53,751 nt of DNA from Peptostreptococcaceae bacterium pGA-8 (GCA_900112915.1 FONK01000012.1:1-53751), one strand, 5' to 3'; positions 1-9,124 are shown, counted from the stretch's first letter. A program made the numbers and translations. The notes: a model not told the origin generated them from the sequence alone.

Positions 1-97
1 TCCAAACAGGATCTGAGCCTGTGAAAAAATCTCTGTAAATTAAACAATACAAAGGTCTTGTATGATAAAATATTAAAATCATAGGAGGCCTTTTATT

Positions 98-680
98 ATG
101 GCAAACAGAAAAAAAGAAGTTTACAAACCAAAACCAATGACTGAGGGAAAAAGAAATATTATCCAAGGCTTGCTTCAGGAGTATGATATCCAGTCTGCTG
201 AGGATATTCAAAATGCCTTAAAAGATCTACTTTCCGGAACAATTCAAGATATGCTTGAAACGGAAATGGATGACCATCTTGGTTATAATCGTTATGAAAG
301 ATCCGGCGAGGCAAACTATCGTAATGGCACGAAAGCTAAAACTGTGCGTAGTAAATACGGTGAATTTGAGGTAGATGTGCCTCAGGATCGCCAAAGTTCC
401 TTTGAACCGCAAGTACTTCCAAAACGTCAAAAAGATATTTCTTCGATTGATGAGAAGATTATTTCAATGTATGCAAAGGGAATGACTACACGACAGATTT
501 CAGAAACCATAGAGGACATTTATGGATTTGAGAATGGTATCGGATATCACAGATAAGCTCCTTCCAAGAATTGAGGAATGGCAGAATCGTCCTTTGTCAG
601 CTGTGTACCCAATCGTTTTTATTGATGCTGTACACTTTTCAGTACGTGATGATGGTGTAATCAGGAAACTTGCAGCATTA
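98..680 (+). pseudogene. IS256-family transposase remnant, frameshifted and truncated
   Basis: The first 140 or so residues (98-530) have the IS256/mutator transposase N-terminus, including the ETEMDDHLGYNRYERS block and the segment DEKIISMYAKGMTTRQISE. The frame then breaks near 520-540. It resumes in another frame as MVSDITDKLLPRIEEWQNRPL and VYPIVFIDAVHFSVRDDG, which contains the first catalytic Asp region. Family homology stops near 677 after RKLAA, so more than half of a transposase of about 400 residues is missing, including the rest of the DDE core. There is a good ribosome site (AGGAGG) before the ATG at 98. Bases 1-60 may hold the left end of the element, but no matching right inverted repeat is visible. 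The copy is dead. Confidence 0.88.
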
Positions 681-703
681 GATAAAATTTTGGACAAATT
701 TAA

Positions 704-736
704 AAGGTGTGAGCTTCATTTTGAAGCCCGCACCTT
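704..736 (-). terminator. Hairpin terminator of the lipoprotein gene
   Basis: The arms 704-718 and 722-736 pair over 15 bp with two G-T wobbles around a 3-nt loop. On the minus strand the stem is followed by a T-rich run. It lies 36 bp past the stop of the minus-strand lipoprotein gene. Confidence 0.6.
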
Positions 737-771
737 CTTAAGTTTTGCGACATAATCTCTTGGCTATTATA

Positions 772-1311
772 TTATTTAGCCTCTATGACATCAATTGTCT
801 TAACAGCTTTTTCAAACTTGTCCATCCAGTCATTTTCACCAACGGTAGTGAAGGTGTATGTTGCCATCTTATCGCCTTTTATAAGGATCTGCAATTGAGT
901 CAGCTTCAGACCGTTTAATGAGTATGCCATTTTAATTTTCCAAGCATCAAATCCATCAACCTTTGTCTTATCGAATTCTTTGAATTCAATATCATCTACG
1001 GCATAGTTTGCGGTTTTGTATTGCTCTTTTAAAAGCTTTTCGTACTCTTTTTCGTTCATATCATCGAAGCCGGTAACCTTTTCCTCATTCATCATATATA
1101 CAATGTTTGTAGGATCGGTTGTAGGATCGGCAGTCTGCCAAACACGTTTGGTTGAAGCTTCTTTGTCTTTCGTTTCACTTGATTCCACCATACCTTCAGG
1201 TGCGGTAATCTTTACATCTCCAATCTTAGCATTTGAACCTGAGCCTGAACCGCATGAAACCAGACCGAAGGCCAATATTCCAATTAAAATCAATGTTAAT
1301 AGCTTTTTCAT
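772..1311 (-). CDS. Secreted lipoprotein of unknown function
   Basis: The product is 179 residues. It has a signal peptide ending in a lipobox (LVSC, lipidated Cys20) and then a Gly/Ser-rich tether (GSGSGS), so it should be anchored on the outer face of the membrane. The mature part is one small domain with the alternating strand pattern of PsbP/DUF1795-like lipoproteins (TAPEGM near the start, a MATYTFTTVGE strand near the end). I see no catalytic motif. It is a single gene with its own downstream hairpin, and the next gene on the same strand starts nearly 1.8 kb upstream, so it is probably monocistronic. The lipoprotein call is firm. The domain family is only a resemblance. Confidence 0.8.
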   Translation of the reverse strand: MKKLLTLILIGILAFGLVSCGSGSGSNAKIGDVKITAPEGMVESSETKDKEASTKRVWQTADPTTDPTNIVYMMNEEKVTGFDDMNEKEYEKLLKEQYKTANYAVDDIEFKEFDKTKVDGFDAWKIKMAYSLNGLKLTQLQILIKGDKMATYTFTTVGENDWMDKFEKAVKTIDVIEAK

Positions 1312-1411
1312 AGTTTATTCTCCTAAAAAATTTTTATACTGCTATTATACTATTTATAAAATTAAACAGCAAGAAAAAATCAGCAAAATAATTAAGTAAA
1401 AGGAGATATGC

Positions 1412-3157
1412 TTATTTGAAAACGAGAGGCCTGTCTTTAGCAATCTTAGCTTCTTCAGGTAAATCCAGACCGAGAGTTCCGCCCGGATTCATGATGTTGT
1501 CAGGATCAAAATGATTCTTTAATGCTCTAATAACATCATATTCATTTTTACCGAGGGAGCCTTCCAACCATGGAGCAAACATTTTGCCTATACCATGATG
1601 GTGGCTCATGGAGGCACCGCTTTTTTGTATAGCGTTCAGAATTCCTGCATGATATCTTCTAAAGTCCTCCGGGTCGGTAAATCGGGATATGAAAATCCAA
1701 TAGAGATTTGCACCTTGTGGGTAGACATGTGACATATGCGTCATACATATGGTATCGGGTCGTGATTTACAGTACTCCCTGACTTCAGCATGAACACGGC
1801 TCATATTGCTCCAGTTAACGGTACATTCCATTGTGTCGGTGACTATGCCGAAGTCTTGCATAGTGTCTCTCATGTAGGGGTCATTAAATCTGCCCTTTTC
1901 CCATCCCTTGGTTACGATACCGGTAAGACTAAGACCGCCAAAACGCTTTGCAATTTTTTTTGTGTGACGGGCTAAATTTTTTGAGAAGCCCTTTTCTCCA
2001 TTGGTGAAGCCGAGGAACAGGCACATTTTGCCAACCTCCATGCCACGCATTTTAAATAAATGCTTAAGAGGGGTATCCATTACTCCATATAGATGCAGCA
2101 TTATGCCGGTTTCTTCCGGATCCGACACTCTGAAAACAGAAGGGTAGCCGGCTTCGCTTTGCATTATTTCTCTGGCAGCAGCTTGGGCAGTCTCCCAGTC
2201 CTTAAACATAAATGAATAACGCTGTATCGTTTCGGGCATATATCTGAAGATTTTTAATGTTACATGAGTTAAAACACCGAAGGTTCCTTCACTGCCCATC
2301 ATTATCTGATTTAGATCCGGACCACAGGCCTTTCTCGGGTAGGTATCCGATTTTACATTGCCAATTGGCGTTGCATACTCTTGAGATACTACGATGTCTG
2401 AAATACATCCATAATATGTGGAGTTTTGACCGGCACCTCTGGTTACAACCCATCCGCCAACTGAGGAATATTCAAAGCTTTGAGGGAAGTGCCCACAGGT
2501 ATAAGCTCTTGCTGCTCCAAACTCTTTAATAGCATTATTAAGGGTTTCCTCCAATTTAGGACCGCTCATACCGGCTTCGACGGTAATTGTCTGATCGATT
2601 TCATTGAATGAAACTACCTTATTAAATCTGAGCCTCATATCAAGAGAAATTCCACCTTTCATGCACTCTACACCACGAGTAACAGAAGAACCGCCGCCAT
2701 AAACGTAAACCGGAATTTTTTCCTCTTGACAGAAAGCGACAATGGCTTCGATTTGTTCTTTTGAATCAGGATACAAAACAGCATCCGGAACATTTTCCAC
2801 TATTTTGTTTCTAAGCCTCAGAATGTCATACATTGTCTTTCCATAGGCAACTGAAAGCCTTGAATAATCATCAGTCCTAACAAACTCTTCACCGCAGATT
2901 TCCTTGAATTTGCAAATTTGGGCTTCGGTTAATTTAATGGGAATGTCAAAGCTTACATCATCCAAGCCTAAGTCTTCGCTATAATTTTTAAAATCCTCGT
3001 CAGTAATGTGAAAAATATCCTTCAGCATTTTGTAGAGAGATTCTCTTGGCGCTTTGATTTCATCAGGATCACCCCACTTAAAAATAGAACGGTATGACTT
3101 GTCTGAAAATTTTTCATTGAACCATTTCGGTTCAAAATCCTTATATGGGTGAGACAT
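1412..3157 (-). CDS. FAD-linked oxidase, alkyl-DHAP synthase/GlcD type
   Basis: The product is 581 residues. A PCMH-type FAD-binding domain spans about 100-290 (VYGGGSSVTRGVE binds the pyrophosphate; SSVGGWVVTRGAGQNSTYYG follows). A C-terminal oxidase domain ends in HHHGIGKMFAPWLEG and FDPDNIMNPGGTLGL. The HHHG signature is typical of alkyldihydroxyacetonephosphate synthase relatives, which act in ether-lipid synthesis, and of D-2-hydroxyacid dehydrogenases. The length is normal for the AGPS group. It is the last gene of a five-gene operon, 3 bp after the FGGY kinase stop. The partners (kinase and GlpA-like dehydrogenase) suggest a three-carbon phosphate or polyol substrate. The substrate is an inference. 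Confidence 0.8.
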   Translation of the reverse strand: MSHPYKDFEPKWFNEKFSDKSYRSIFKWGDPDEIKAPRESLYKMLKDIFHITDEDFKNYSEDLGLDDVSFDIPIKLTEAQICKFKEICGEEFVRTDDYSRLSVAYGKTMYDILRLRNKIVENVPDAVLYPDSKEQIEAIVAFCQEEKIPVYVYGGGSSVTRGVECMKGGISLDMRLRFNKVVSFNEIDQTITVEAGMSGPKLEETLNNAIKEFGAARAYTCGHFPQSFEYSSVGGWVVTRGAGQNSTYYGCISDIVVSQEYATPIGNVKSDTYPRKACGPDLNQIMMGSEGTFGVLTHVTLKIFRYMPETIQRYSFMFKDWETAQAAAREIMQSEAGYPSVFRVSDPEETGIMLHLYGVMDTPLKHLFKMRGMEVGKMCLFLGFTNGEKGFSKNLARHTKKIAKRFGGLSLTGIVTKGWEKGRFNDPYMRDTMQDFGIVTDTMECTVNWSNMSRVHAEVREYCKSRPDTICMTHMSHVYPQGANLYWIFISRFTDPEDFRRYHAGILNAIQKSGASMSHHHGIGKMFAPWLEGSLGKNEYDVIRALKNHFDPDNIMNPGGTLGLDLPEEAKIAKDRPLVFK

Positions 3158-3160
3158 TTT

Positions 3161-4699
3161 TTACCTCCAAGCTTTCATGTAATTGTATAATGGCTTTAGC
3201 TTTTTGAATATTTTAGAAAAAACATTGTTATATATCTTTTCGTAAACTTTGTGATTTTCCTTGTTCGGTAGGAACTTATCTTTAATATGTACCATGGACT
3301 TAATTGCATCATCAATGCTATCAAAGCAGCCGACGGATGTAAATGCTATTATGGAGCTTCCGATTACAGCAGCTTCATGGGTCTGGCTTCGATATACCGG
3401 AACTCCGAACATATCAGCTGTAATCTGGCAGATTTCATGGCTTCTTGAACCTCCGCCCGCTACATATATTCCTTCTGTTTTAGTTTTCATACGCTTTTCA
3501 AGGCTTCTGATACCATCCATCAAAGCAAAGTTTATTCCTTCGATGATTGCTCTGTAAATGTGAATTCTTGTGTGGACATCAGAAAATCCGATTACAGCAC
3601 CACGGGCGCTCGGCATTGAGACTCCGGGTGTAAAGTAAGGCTGCAATACCAATCCCTGACAACCGGGAGGAATTTCTGCAAGACGTTTATTAAGCAGGTC
3701 CTCGGCAATTAATCCTTGCTCCTTTGCCTCTAAAACTTCTTTGGCAGCGAACTCTTTTTTAAACCATGAGATTAGCCAATAGCCTCTATATATTTCAATT
3801 TCCGGATTAAATCTCCCTTTATAGGCGGACACATACGAAGGAAAAAACCTTTGGGGCTCTATATATCTGTCAATGGTATATTGGACCGTTGCGGTGGTAC
3901 CAAAGCTAATTGCAGCTTTTTCAGGGGTTGTACAGGATAAGCCTAAAGTTTCACAGCTCTTGTCTGAGCCTGTAGCAACCAGAGGCAAACCTTCCTTTAT
4001 ACCGGTTTCTGTTGAGGCTTCTTTAGTTATATAACCGAGAAAATCGCCCGGCTCCACTAAATCACACAGCTTCTCCTTTTCTATGGGGAAGATGCAAAAG
4101 TTCAAATCTTTTGGTGTCAGCCATCGAGATTTCTTATTGTCATATGGTACATGACCGATCATATTAGCCGTAGAGTCTATGACTTTTCCGCAGAGTTTTC
4201 TATTCATATAGCCTGACAGCATGACGAACTTGTCTGTTTTCGCCCAATTTTCAGGCTCGTGTTTTCTAATCCAGTTGCAGGGTGAAACTCTCCTTATGAA
4301 ATTTGCCGTTTGGGTCATATTTACCGCAGCAAAGAGCATGGAGGCTTTCGCAGGAAAGGGTTTTTCAGGTTCCGTTTCTCGCCTGTCAACCCACAGTATA
4401 GCCGGTCTGATGGGATCCCCCTTCTTATCCAGACAGATTACGCTATCACGAATGGTCGTTATGCTGACAGCCTTAATTTTTTCCCATTCCTTATCTGCCT
4501 CAGCCTTTAATTCCAAACTGGCCCTGCAGATGTTTTCCCAGTAGAATTCCCCTCTTTGCTCAGCCCATCCGGGGTTTTGAGAAAAATAAGGAGTCTTAAA
4601 TTTTATTTGCTTTTTAAACAATATATTACCCTCGGTATCTACAAGAGCAGCTCTAAGGCTCTGTGTTCCGATATCAAAGGTAAGCACTAATGGTTTCAT
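3161..4699 (-). CDS. FGGY-family carbohydrate kinase
   Basis: The product is 512 residues with the sugar-kinase/actin fold. The N-terminal phosphate loop is LTFDIGTQSLRAALVD, the middle has SFGTTATVQYT, and the C-terminal adenosine loop is GIYVAGGGSRSHEICQITAD. These are the FGGY hallmarks. It departs from classic glycerol kinase motifs around the substrate site (for example WVDRRETE), so the polyol or sugar it phosphorylates is open. It sits 11 bp after the DUF1667 gene and 3 bp before the FAD oxidase, in an operon that also encodes a glycerol-3-phosphate dehydrogenase-like flavoprotein. A glycerol-like or related polyol phosphate pathway is the natural reading. Confidence 0.85.
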   Translation of the reverse strand: MKPLVLTFDIGTQSLRAALVDTEGNILFKKQIKFKTPYFSQNPGWAEQRGEFYWENICRASLELKAEADKEWEKIKAVSITTIRDSVICLDKKGDPIRPAILWVDRRETEPEKPFPAKASMLFAAVNMTQTANFIRRVSPCNWIRKHEPENWAKTDKFVMLSGYMNRKLCGKVIDSTANMIGHVPYDNKKSRWLTPKDLNFCIFPIEKEKLCDLVEPGDFLGYITKEASTETGIKEGLPLVATGSDKSCETLGLSCTTPEKAAISFGTTATVQYTIDRYIEPQRFFPSYVSAYKGRFNPEIEIYRGYWLISWFKKEFAAKEVLEAKEQGLIAEDLLNKRLAEIPPGCQGLVLQPYFTPGVSMPSARGAVIGFSDVHTRIHIYRAIIEGINFALMDGIRSLEKRMKTKTEGIYVAGGGSRSHEICQITADMFGVPVYRSQTHEAAVIGSSIIAFTSVGCFDSIDDAIKSMVHIKDKFLPNKENHKVYEKIYNNVFSKIFKKLKPLYNYMKAWR

Positions 4700-4710
4700 A
4701 ATTTCCCCCC

Positions 4711-5070
4711 TTAGCTTTCCACATCACATGTGGCAATAATGTCGCAACCGCTTCCACAGATATTTTCAATGATTACGGTTCCGCAAGAAACCTTGTTTTT
4801 CAGAGTGAATTGCCTCAAAAAAGCCGTAATCTTAACTAAATCATCCTTAGGAACTTCGCCGGCTGTTCTAACCGGCAGGAAGGGCATTTCAGGGAATATT
4901 GTCTTAACTGTAGTTGTTAGAGATCTTGTAGGCATTGTCAGTTCAGCTTTGGCAAAGCTTTCCCCTTTTTTGCAGCTGTTTCCGGAAATAGAGAAATCCC
5001 CTTCAGCGTTAATTTCCGCTTTAATTTTACAACCTCTGGGGCATACAATGCAAATCATGTTTTTTTCCAT
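4711..5070 (-). CDS. DUF1667 cysteine-rich protein
   Basis: The product is 119 residues. It begins with the motif CIVCPRGC, followed by GNSCKKGE, which is a four-cysteine arrangement suited to an Fe-S cluster or metal. The segment RSLTTTVKT and the later PVRTAGEVPKD are typical of DUF1667. Family members are regularly encoded beside GlpA/GlpB-like flavoproteins in anaerobes and are thought to be the small electron-transfer partner of that dehydrogenase. It lies 2 bp after the preceding flavoprotein gene, so translation is probably coupled. The C-terminus carries two more cysteines (GSGCDIIATCDVES). Confidence 0.85.
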   Translation of the reverse strand: MEKNMICIVCPRGCKIKAEINAEGDFSISGNSCKKGESFAKAELTMPTRSLTTTVKTIFPEMPFLPVRTAGEVPKDDLVKITAFLRQFTLKNKVSCGTVIIENICGSGCDIIATCDVES

Positions 5071-5072
5071 GT

Positions 5073-6332
5073 CTAATATTCCCTTTCCATAATCAATTCA
5101 ATGTAATCGCCGGAAGACAAACCGGCATCGGAAATATTGAAGTTCAATTTCTCCATTTCCGGCGGCCTAAGGTCATGGTAATGCTTGGTAAGAATAACGC
5201 CATCCTTTGATTTTACAGTAAGTCTGGTTTTTCCTCTCTCATAACGGCTTCTGAAATAAAGGGTCAGATTGGCATCGGGGCTTGAAATTCTTTGAGGTAC
5301 TGCATAGAGAAAATCCTCAGAGAATTTTACTTCAGCGGAAAAATCATTTGAATCATTTATAAAATTTGCAGCAGCTTTTCCGGCAGCATATCCACTTTCA
5401 GATACATAGTCTGCCAAATCATTTACATGAAGCGCATTTCCGCAGGAAAATACCCCTTTTACAGAGGTCATATAATTTTCATCGCATACGGGCCCCTTGG
5501 TAAATTGACTGATTTCAACACCAAGGCTTTCAGCCAGTTCGTTTTCGGGAATTAAACCTACGGACAAAACAAGTGTATCACAGGGTACATACTCCTCAGT
5601 ACCATCTACGGGCTTCATTTGTTCATCTACATCAACTATAGTAACACCCTCCACGCGGTTTTTCCCATGGACCTTGGATACCGTTTTGGAAAGATGAAGA
5701 GGTATATTATAATCGTCAAGGCATTGATAAATATTTCTTCTAAGTCCGCTGGGGGTGCTTTTAGCTTCGTATACGCCCAGCACATTAGCCCCTTCTATAG
5801 TTAATCGTCTTGCCATAATCAACCCGATATCGCCGGAACCTAAAATAACACAGTTTTTTCCCGGCATTTGACCCATAATATTTAAATAATATTGAGCAGA
5901 GCCTGCAGTTATAACTCCGGCAGGTCTTGTACCATGAATTTCTATCTGCTTTGCCGTGCGTTCACGACAACCTGTTGCAAGGACAATGGTTTTAGCTGCA
6001 ACAGTCTCTACACCGGAAGCGCTGACTAAATCTATGGTGAAGCAATAGGGCGTATTTTCATGCTTAGTAATTTTAGATACAAAGGTCAGCTTCCTGATAT
6101 CAATATCAAGGTCGTCAAGAGCATGAATTTCTCTAGAAGCATATTCGCTTCCTGAAAGCTTTTCTCCATACTTAATCAATCCGAAGCCGTCATGGATACA
6201 TTGCTTTAGAATTCCGCCAAGCCGTTGTTCCCGCTCTGTCAAAAGAACACAAGCACCTTCTGATGAAGCGGCCTTGGCCGCAGAAAGCCCGGCAGGGCCT
6301 CCACCGATAATAACAACATCATATCTATTCAT
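5073..6332 (-). CDS. NAD(P)/FAD-dependent oxidoreductase
   Basis: The product is about 419 residues. An N-terminal FAD Rossmann motif (VVIIGGGPAGLSAA) and a second dinucleotide motif (VILGSGDIGLIMARR) near residue 180 mark the two-dinucleotide-binding oxidoreductase fold. The CSCGNALHV-like segment FSCGNALHVNDLADYVSESG contacts FAD. I placed the start at the ATG at 6332 because the GGGGGA site lies 9 nt before it. This start overlaps the upstream stop (6325-6327) by 8 bp, a typical coupled arrangement. An open frame extends 19 codons further but lacks a site. It probably passes electrons between NAD(P)H and the GlpA-like subunit encoded just upstream. Confidence 0.86.
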   Translation of the reverse strand: MNRYDVVIIGGGPAGLSAAKAASSEGACVLLTEREQRLGGILKQCIHDGFGLIKYGEKLSGSEYASREIHALDDLDIDIRKLTFVSKITKHENTPYCFTIDLVSASGVETVAAKTIVLATGCRERTAKQIEIHGTRPAGVITAGSAQYYLNIMGQMPGKNCVILGSGDIGLIMARRLTIEGANVLGVYEAKSTPSGLRRNIYQCLDDYNIPLHLSKTVSKVHGKNRVEGVTIVDVDEQMKPVDGTEEYVPCDTLVLSVGLIPENELAESLGVEISQFTKGPVCDENYMTSVKGVFSCGNALHVNDLADYVSESGYAAGKAAANFINDSNDFSAEVKFSEDFLYAVPQRISSPDANLTLYFRSRYERGKTRLTVKSKDGVILTKHYHDLRPPEMEKLNFNISDAGLSSGDYIELIMEREY

Positions 6333-8064
6333 CAGCCTCATTCCCCCTTTCCCCAAAGAGTATATTGCTGCCCTCATGTCCTTTGACAACCTCCTTCATA
6401 GGAATTCCCGTTTCTTCGGAAATCAGCTTTAGGATATTCGGCCCACAAAAACCACCTTGACACCTTCCGGCAGTAGGTCGTACTCGTCTTTTAATCCCGT
6501 CTAAGGTGGTGCATTTCAAAGGTCTTCTTATGGCATCAAGGATTTCCCCCTTGCTAACCTCCTCGCACCGACAAATTATTTGCCCATAATCAGGATTATT
6601 CTTTATTAACTGATTTCTTTCCTCAGGCGTCATTGTGACAGTCTGTACAATTCTACTTCGTTTAGGATTGAAATTCGGATTTTTTTCAACTTTCATATGC
6701 TCCCTTAGGATGGAAACTGCCAATTCTTCAGCAGCTAAGCCCAGGGCAGGTGCAGCTGTCAGCCCTGGGGACTGAATTCCCGCAATGTGAAGGATATTAG
6801 TAGTTTGACGCCCTTTTTCTACTATGAAATCTTCTTCATAGGTTGCGGCTCTGATTCCTGAAAAATAAGCAATAATATCCTTGTGCTTCATCCAAGGGGC
6901 AATTTGCCTCTGCTTGTTCAAAACTCCATTTAAGTTTTCAGCCTCGGTTGTGTAATCTTCCTTAAGTGCGGTTTCTACAGCATCAGGCCCGACCAAAACA
7001 TTTCCATGGACTGTCGAAACCATACCGCCACCTTTGGAGTGGTGCTTTTTTGCTCTTCCGCTGATAAGCGAATAAATAGTATTTATATTTGCTTTAGCCT
7101 TCTTATCTAAAATAAGGCTGGTTCCTTTTCTCGGGTGTATTGAGAAAAATCTGTCATGGGCCATTTCTGCAATTTCATCTGCGAAAACGCCTGCCGCATT
7201 TATTACAAGCTTAGGGTATATGGTGCCACGATTGGTAGTGACTGAGGTGATTGTATGCTCGCCTGTAATTAAATTCTTGCTACATTCCATGGACAAAGCA
7301 ATGGTGCTCAAAGCAATTTCCGCTCCGTTTTCAATGGCATTTTCCGCCAAGGCTATTGTTATGTTAAATGGGCAAACTATGCCTGCCCCGTCAAAAAATA
7401 AAGCGAATTTCACATCATCACTTATGGACGGCTCCAACCGTTTCAGCTTTTTTCTCATAATAAGTTTGCAATGACCCGCAACGGTTGCATTGTAATAAAA
7501 GGTGCTGAGGGCGGCTATCGGCAGCAAATTTATATTATCAAAGCAGAGATACTGTCCTGTTCGTTCAAAGTCCACCTCTAAATCTTCAGTTAGTTTGGGA
7601 TATAGGCTGTTCCCTCTATTATTATAAATCTTTTTAACAAGTCCGGGTCTGATATCGATGCCCGGATGAATCATGCCGTCGCTTCTTGAGGTGGCCTGGG
7701 TTGCCACATCATATTCCTTTTCAATTAAAAGAATGTTCAAATTGTTTTTAGAAAGCTCTCTTGCGATAGCACAGCCTACGACACCGCCGCCGATAATTAA
7801 AACATCGGGAGTTTTTCCCTCAAGACTCATATCCGATTCTGAAGGAGCACTTATTTTTTCCTCCGGAAGATTAGCTACCTGCACATCGTTTATTAAATGA
7901 ATATGACTTCCGGATTTGGCAACCAAAAGACCGGCAGCAACCTTCTCATCCCATGTTGAGCAGCTGCCTACAAGCCTCACTGAAGTTTCTTCATCTATTA
8001 TCTTGATTTTTCCATTGAACAATCTGTCCAGTGCCTTCTGTTTTCTTCTGTAATATAAATTCAA
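6325..8064 (-). CDS. GlpA-like FAD-dependent dehydrogenase with C-terminal BFD-type domain
   Basis: The product is about 579 residues. A DAO-type FAD domain starts with DVLIIGGGVVGCAIARELS and includes the TSRSDGMIHPG segment typical of GlpA/GlpO glycerol-3-phosphate dehydrogenases. A C-terminal [2Fe-2S] BFD-like domain has the cysteines in IICRCEEV and GRCQGGFCG. The first ~90 residues before the FAD motif are an extra N-terminal domain. The start is TTG at 8064: an in-frame AAAGGAGGTCACCC lies directly upstream, so the longer frame from 8112 would translate its own ribosome site. It is the first gene of the operon and overlaps the next gene by 8 bp. The exact substrate is inferred from family and neighbours. 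Confidence 0.85.
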   Translation of the reverse strand: MNLYYRRKQKALDRLFNGKIKIIDEETSVRLVGSCSTWDEKVAAGLLVAKSGSHIHLINDVQVANLPEEKISAPSESDMSLEGKTPDVLIIGGGVVGCAIARELSKNNLNILLIEKEYDVATQATSRSDGMIHPGIDIRPGLVKKIYNNRGNSLYPKLTEDLEVDFERTGQYLCFDNINLLPIAALSTFYYNATVAGHCKLIMRKKLKRLEPSISDDVKFALFFDGAGIVCPFNITIALAENAIENGAEIALSTIALSMECSKNLITGEHTITSVTTNRGTIYPKLVINAAGVFADEIAEMAHDRFFSIHPRKGTSLILDKKAKANINTIYSLISGRAKKHHSKGGGMVSTVHGNVLVGPDAVETALKEDYTTEAENLNGVLNKQRQIAPWMKHKDIIAYFSGIRAATYEEDFIVEKGRQTTNILHIAGIQSPGLTAAPALGLAAEELAVSILREHMKVEKNPNFNPKRSRIVQTVTMTPEERNQLIKNNPDYGQIICRCEEVSKGEILDAIRRPLKCTTLDGIKRRVRPTAGRCQGGFCGPNILKLISEETGIPMKEVVKGHEGSNILFGERGNEADE

Positions 8065-8118
8065 AGGGTGACCTCCTTTGTTGATTTTACACGAGTTTTG
8101 GTATATAATCACTATAGA

Positions 8119-8176
8119 GTTAGCCGATTGACTAACTTGTAAGATAATTGTACAACTTAAAGTTTAATCGGTCAAT
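8119..8176. promoter_or_regulatory. Overlapping divergent promoters and operator between TetR gene and flavoprotein operon
   Basis: Plus strand: TTGACT (8128-8133), 17 bp, TACAAC (8151-8156). Minus strand: TTGACC (8175-8170), 17 bp, TACAAT (8152-8147). The two -10 boxes overlap in the palindrome TTGTACAA (8148-8155). The -35 boxes are mirror images about the same axis, 8151.5. A further inverted repeat, GTTAG..CTAAC, spans 8119-8136 and is a candidate TetR site. One bound repressor could silence both directions. Confidence 0.65.
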
Positions 8177-8193
8177 AGATTTGGAGAGTTAAA

Positions 8194-8778
8194 ATGGCGG
8201 CACCACATAACAATAATGTAAAAGACAAGATACTTTCGGCAGCAGCTTCTTTGCTGGATGAGAAGACCTTTGGAGATATTTCATTAGCTGAGATTGCAGC
8301 GAGGGCGGGAATATCCAAAGGAAGCGTCTATTATTACTACAAATCCAAGGAGTTTTTGCTATATGATGTGGCGGATGCTCATCTTGAGGCTATGTATGAC
8401 GACTTGGAACAATGGGTGAACGACGACAGCAAGGATACATCCCTTCCCAGACTTATTAGATACATAATCGAAAGAGGTGTAAGCGGAAGCGGAAGAAATC
8501 TGAGATTAAATTTGACTGCCGATGCAGCCAACGGAGATACGGCAATTAGAGAAAAGCTGCTGGCCAGATACAGGCTTTTTTGTGAAGAGATAGGAAAGCT
8601 GGTTGTAGAAAGGCGCCGGATTGACTCGGAAATTTACACAAAAAAACAGCAGGAAGAATTTTTCGGCCTGCTGATGATTATTTTAATTGACGGACTGATG
8701 ATTCAGTCGTTACTTGGAAATCAATTCATAAGTGAAAAGGATTTCGCAAGCTATTTAATAGATATGTTCGTTAATTGA
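8194..8778 (+). CDS. TetR/AcrR-family transcriptional regulator
   Basis: The product is 194 residues. The N-terminal TetR DNA-binding domain is clear: KDKILSAAASLL, then ISLAEIAARAGISKGSVYYYYKSKEFLL, whose recognition helix ends in the typical YYYY/F run. The C-terminal ~130 residues are helical and form the ligand and dimer domain. This part is variable across the family, so the inducer cannot be read. It is transcribed divergently from the five-gene flavoprotein operon, and the two promoters overlap, so it very likely controls that operon and itself. The ligand may be a metabolite of the pathway (inference). Confidence 0.92.
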   Translation: MAAPHNNNVKDKILSAAASLLDEKTFGDISLAEIAARAGISKGSVYYYYKSKEFLLYDVADAHLEAMYDDLEQWVNDDSKDTSLPRLIRYIIERGVSGSGRNLRLNLTADAANGDTAIREKLLARYRLFCEEIGKLVVERRRIDSEIYTKKQQEEFFGLLMIILIDGLMIQSLLGNQFISEKDFASYLIDMFVN

Positions 8779-8781
8779 TTT

Positions 8782-9093
8782 TTATAACCCGAGCTTCTGC
8801 ATTAAGGCAGCTTTAGGGAAGGCTCCGACTGTTTTGCCGACAATCTCGCCACCTTTAAAATGTAGAACCAGCGGAATTGTCATTACCGCAAACTGAGCGG
8901 CTAATTCAGGTTCTTCGTCTACATTGACCTTGGCAATCTTGATTTTACCCTGGCTGTCTGCTGAAATTTCATCCAGTGTAGGGGCAAGGTTGATGCAGTG
9001 GCCACACCAAGGTGCCCAGAAATCTACCAATACTGAACCTTCACTCTTTAAAACTTCACTTTCAAAATTCTCTTTTGTTACATTTACTACCAT
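8782..9093 (-). CDS. Thioredoxin with a CGHC active site
   Basis: The product is 103 residues, a single thioredoxin fold. Its active site is FWAPWCGHC, and the cis-proline loop is MTIPLVLHF. Ordinary bacterial thioredoxins have CGPC. CGHC is the protein disulfide isomerase form and usually gives a more oxidising, less stable disulfide. The start is the ATG at 9093, 6 nt after GGAGG. The frame continues 13 codons upstream without a better site. It lies tail-to-tail with the TetR gene (3 bp apart) and just after plsC on the same strand, with which it may share a transcript. No cognate reductase is nearby. Confidence 0.9.
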   Translation of the reverse strand: MVVNVTKENFESEVLKSEGSVLVDFWAPWCGHCINLAPTLDEISADSQGKIKIAKVNVDEEPELAAQFAVMTIPLVLHFKGGEIVGKTVGAFPKAALMQKLGL

Positions 9094-9124
9094 AATAATC
9101 CTCCTCTTAATTAACTTGATGTCG

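Noticed and set aside
1..760. Intact IS256-type insertion sequence
   Set aside because: The frame is broken, the catalytic domain is missing after residue ~190 and no right inverted repeat is visible.
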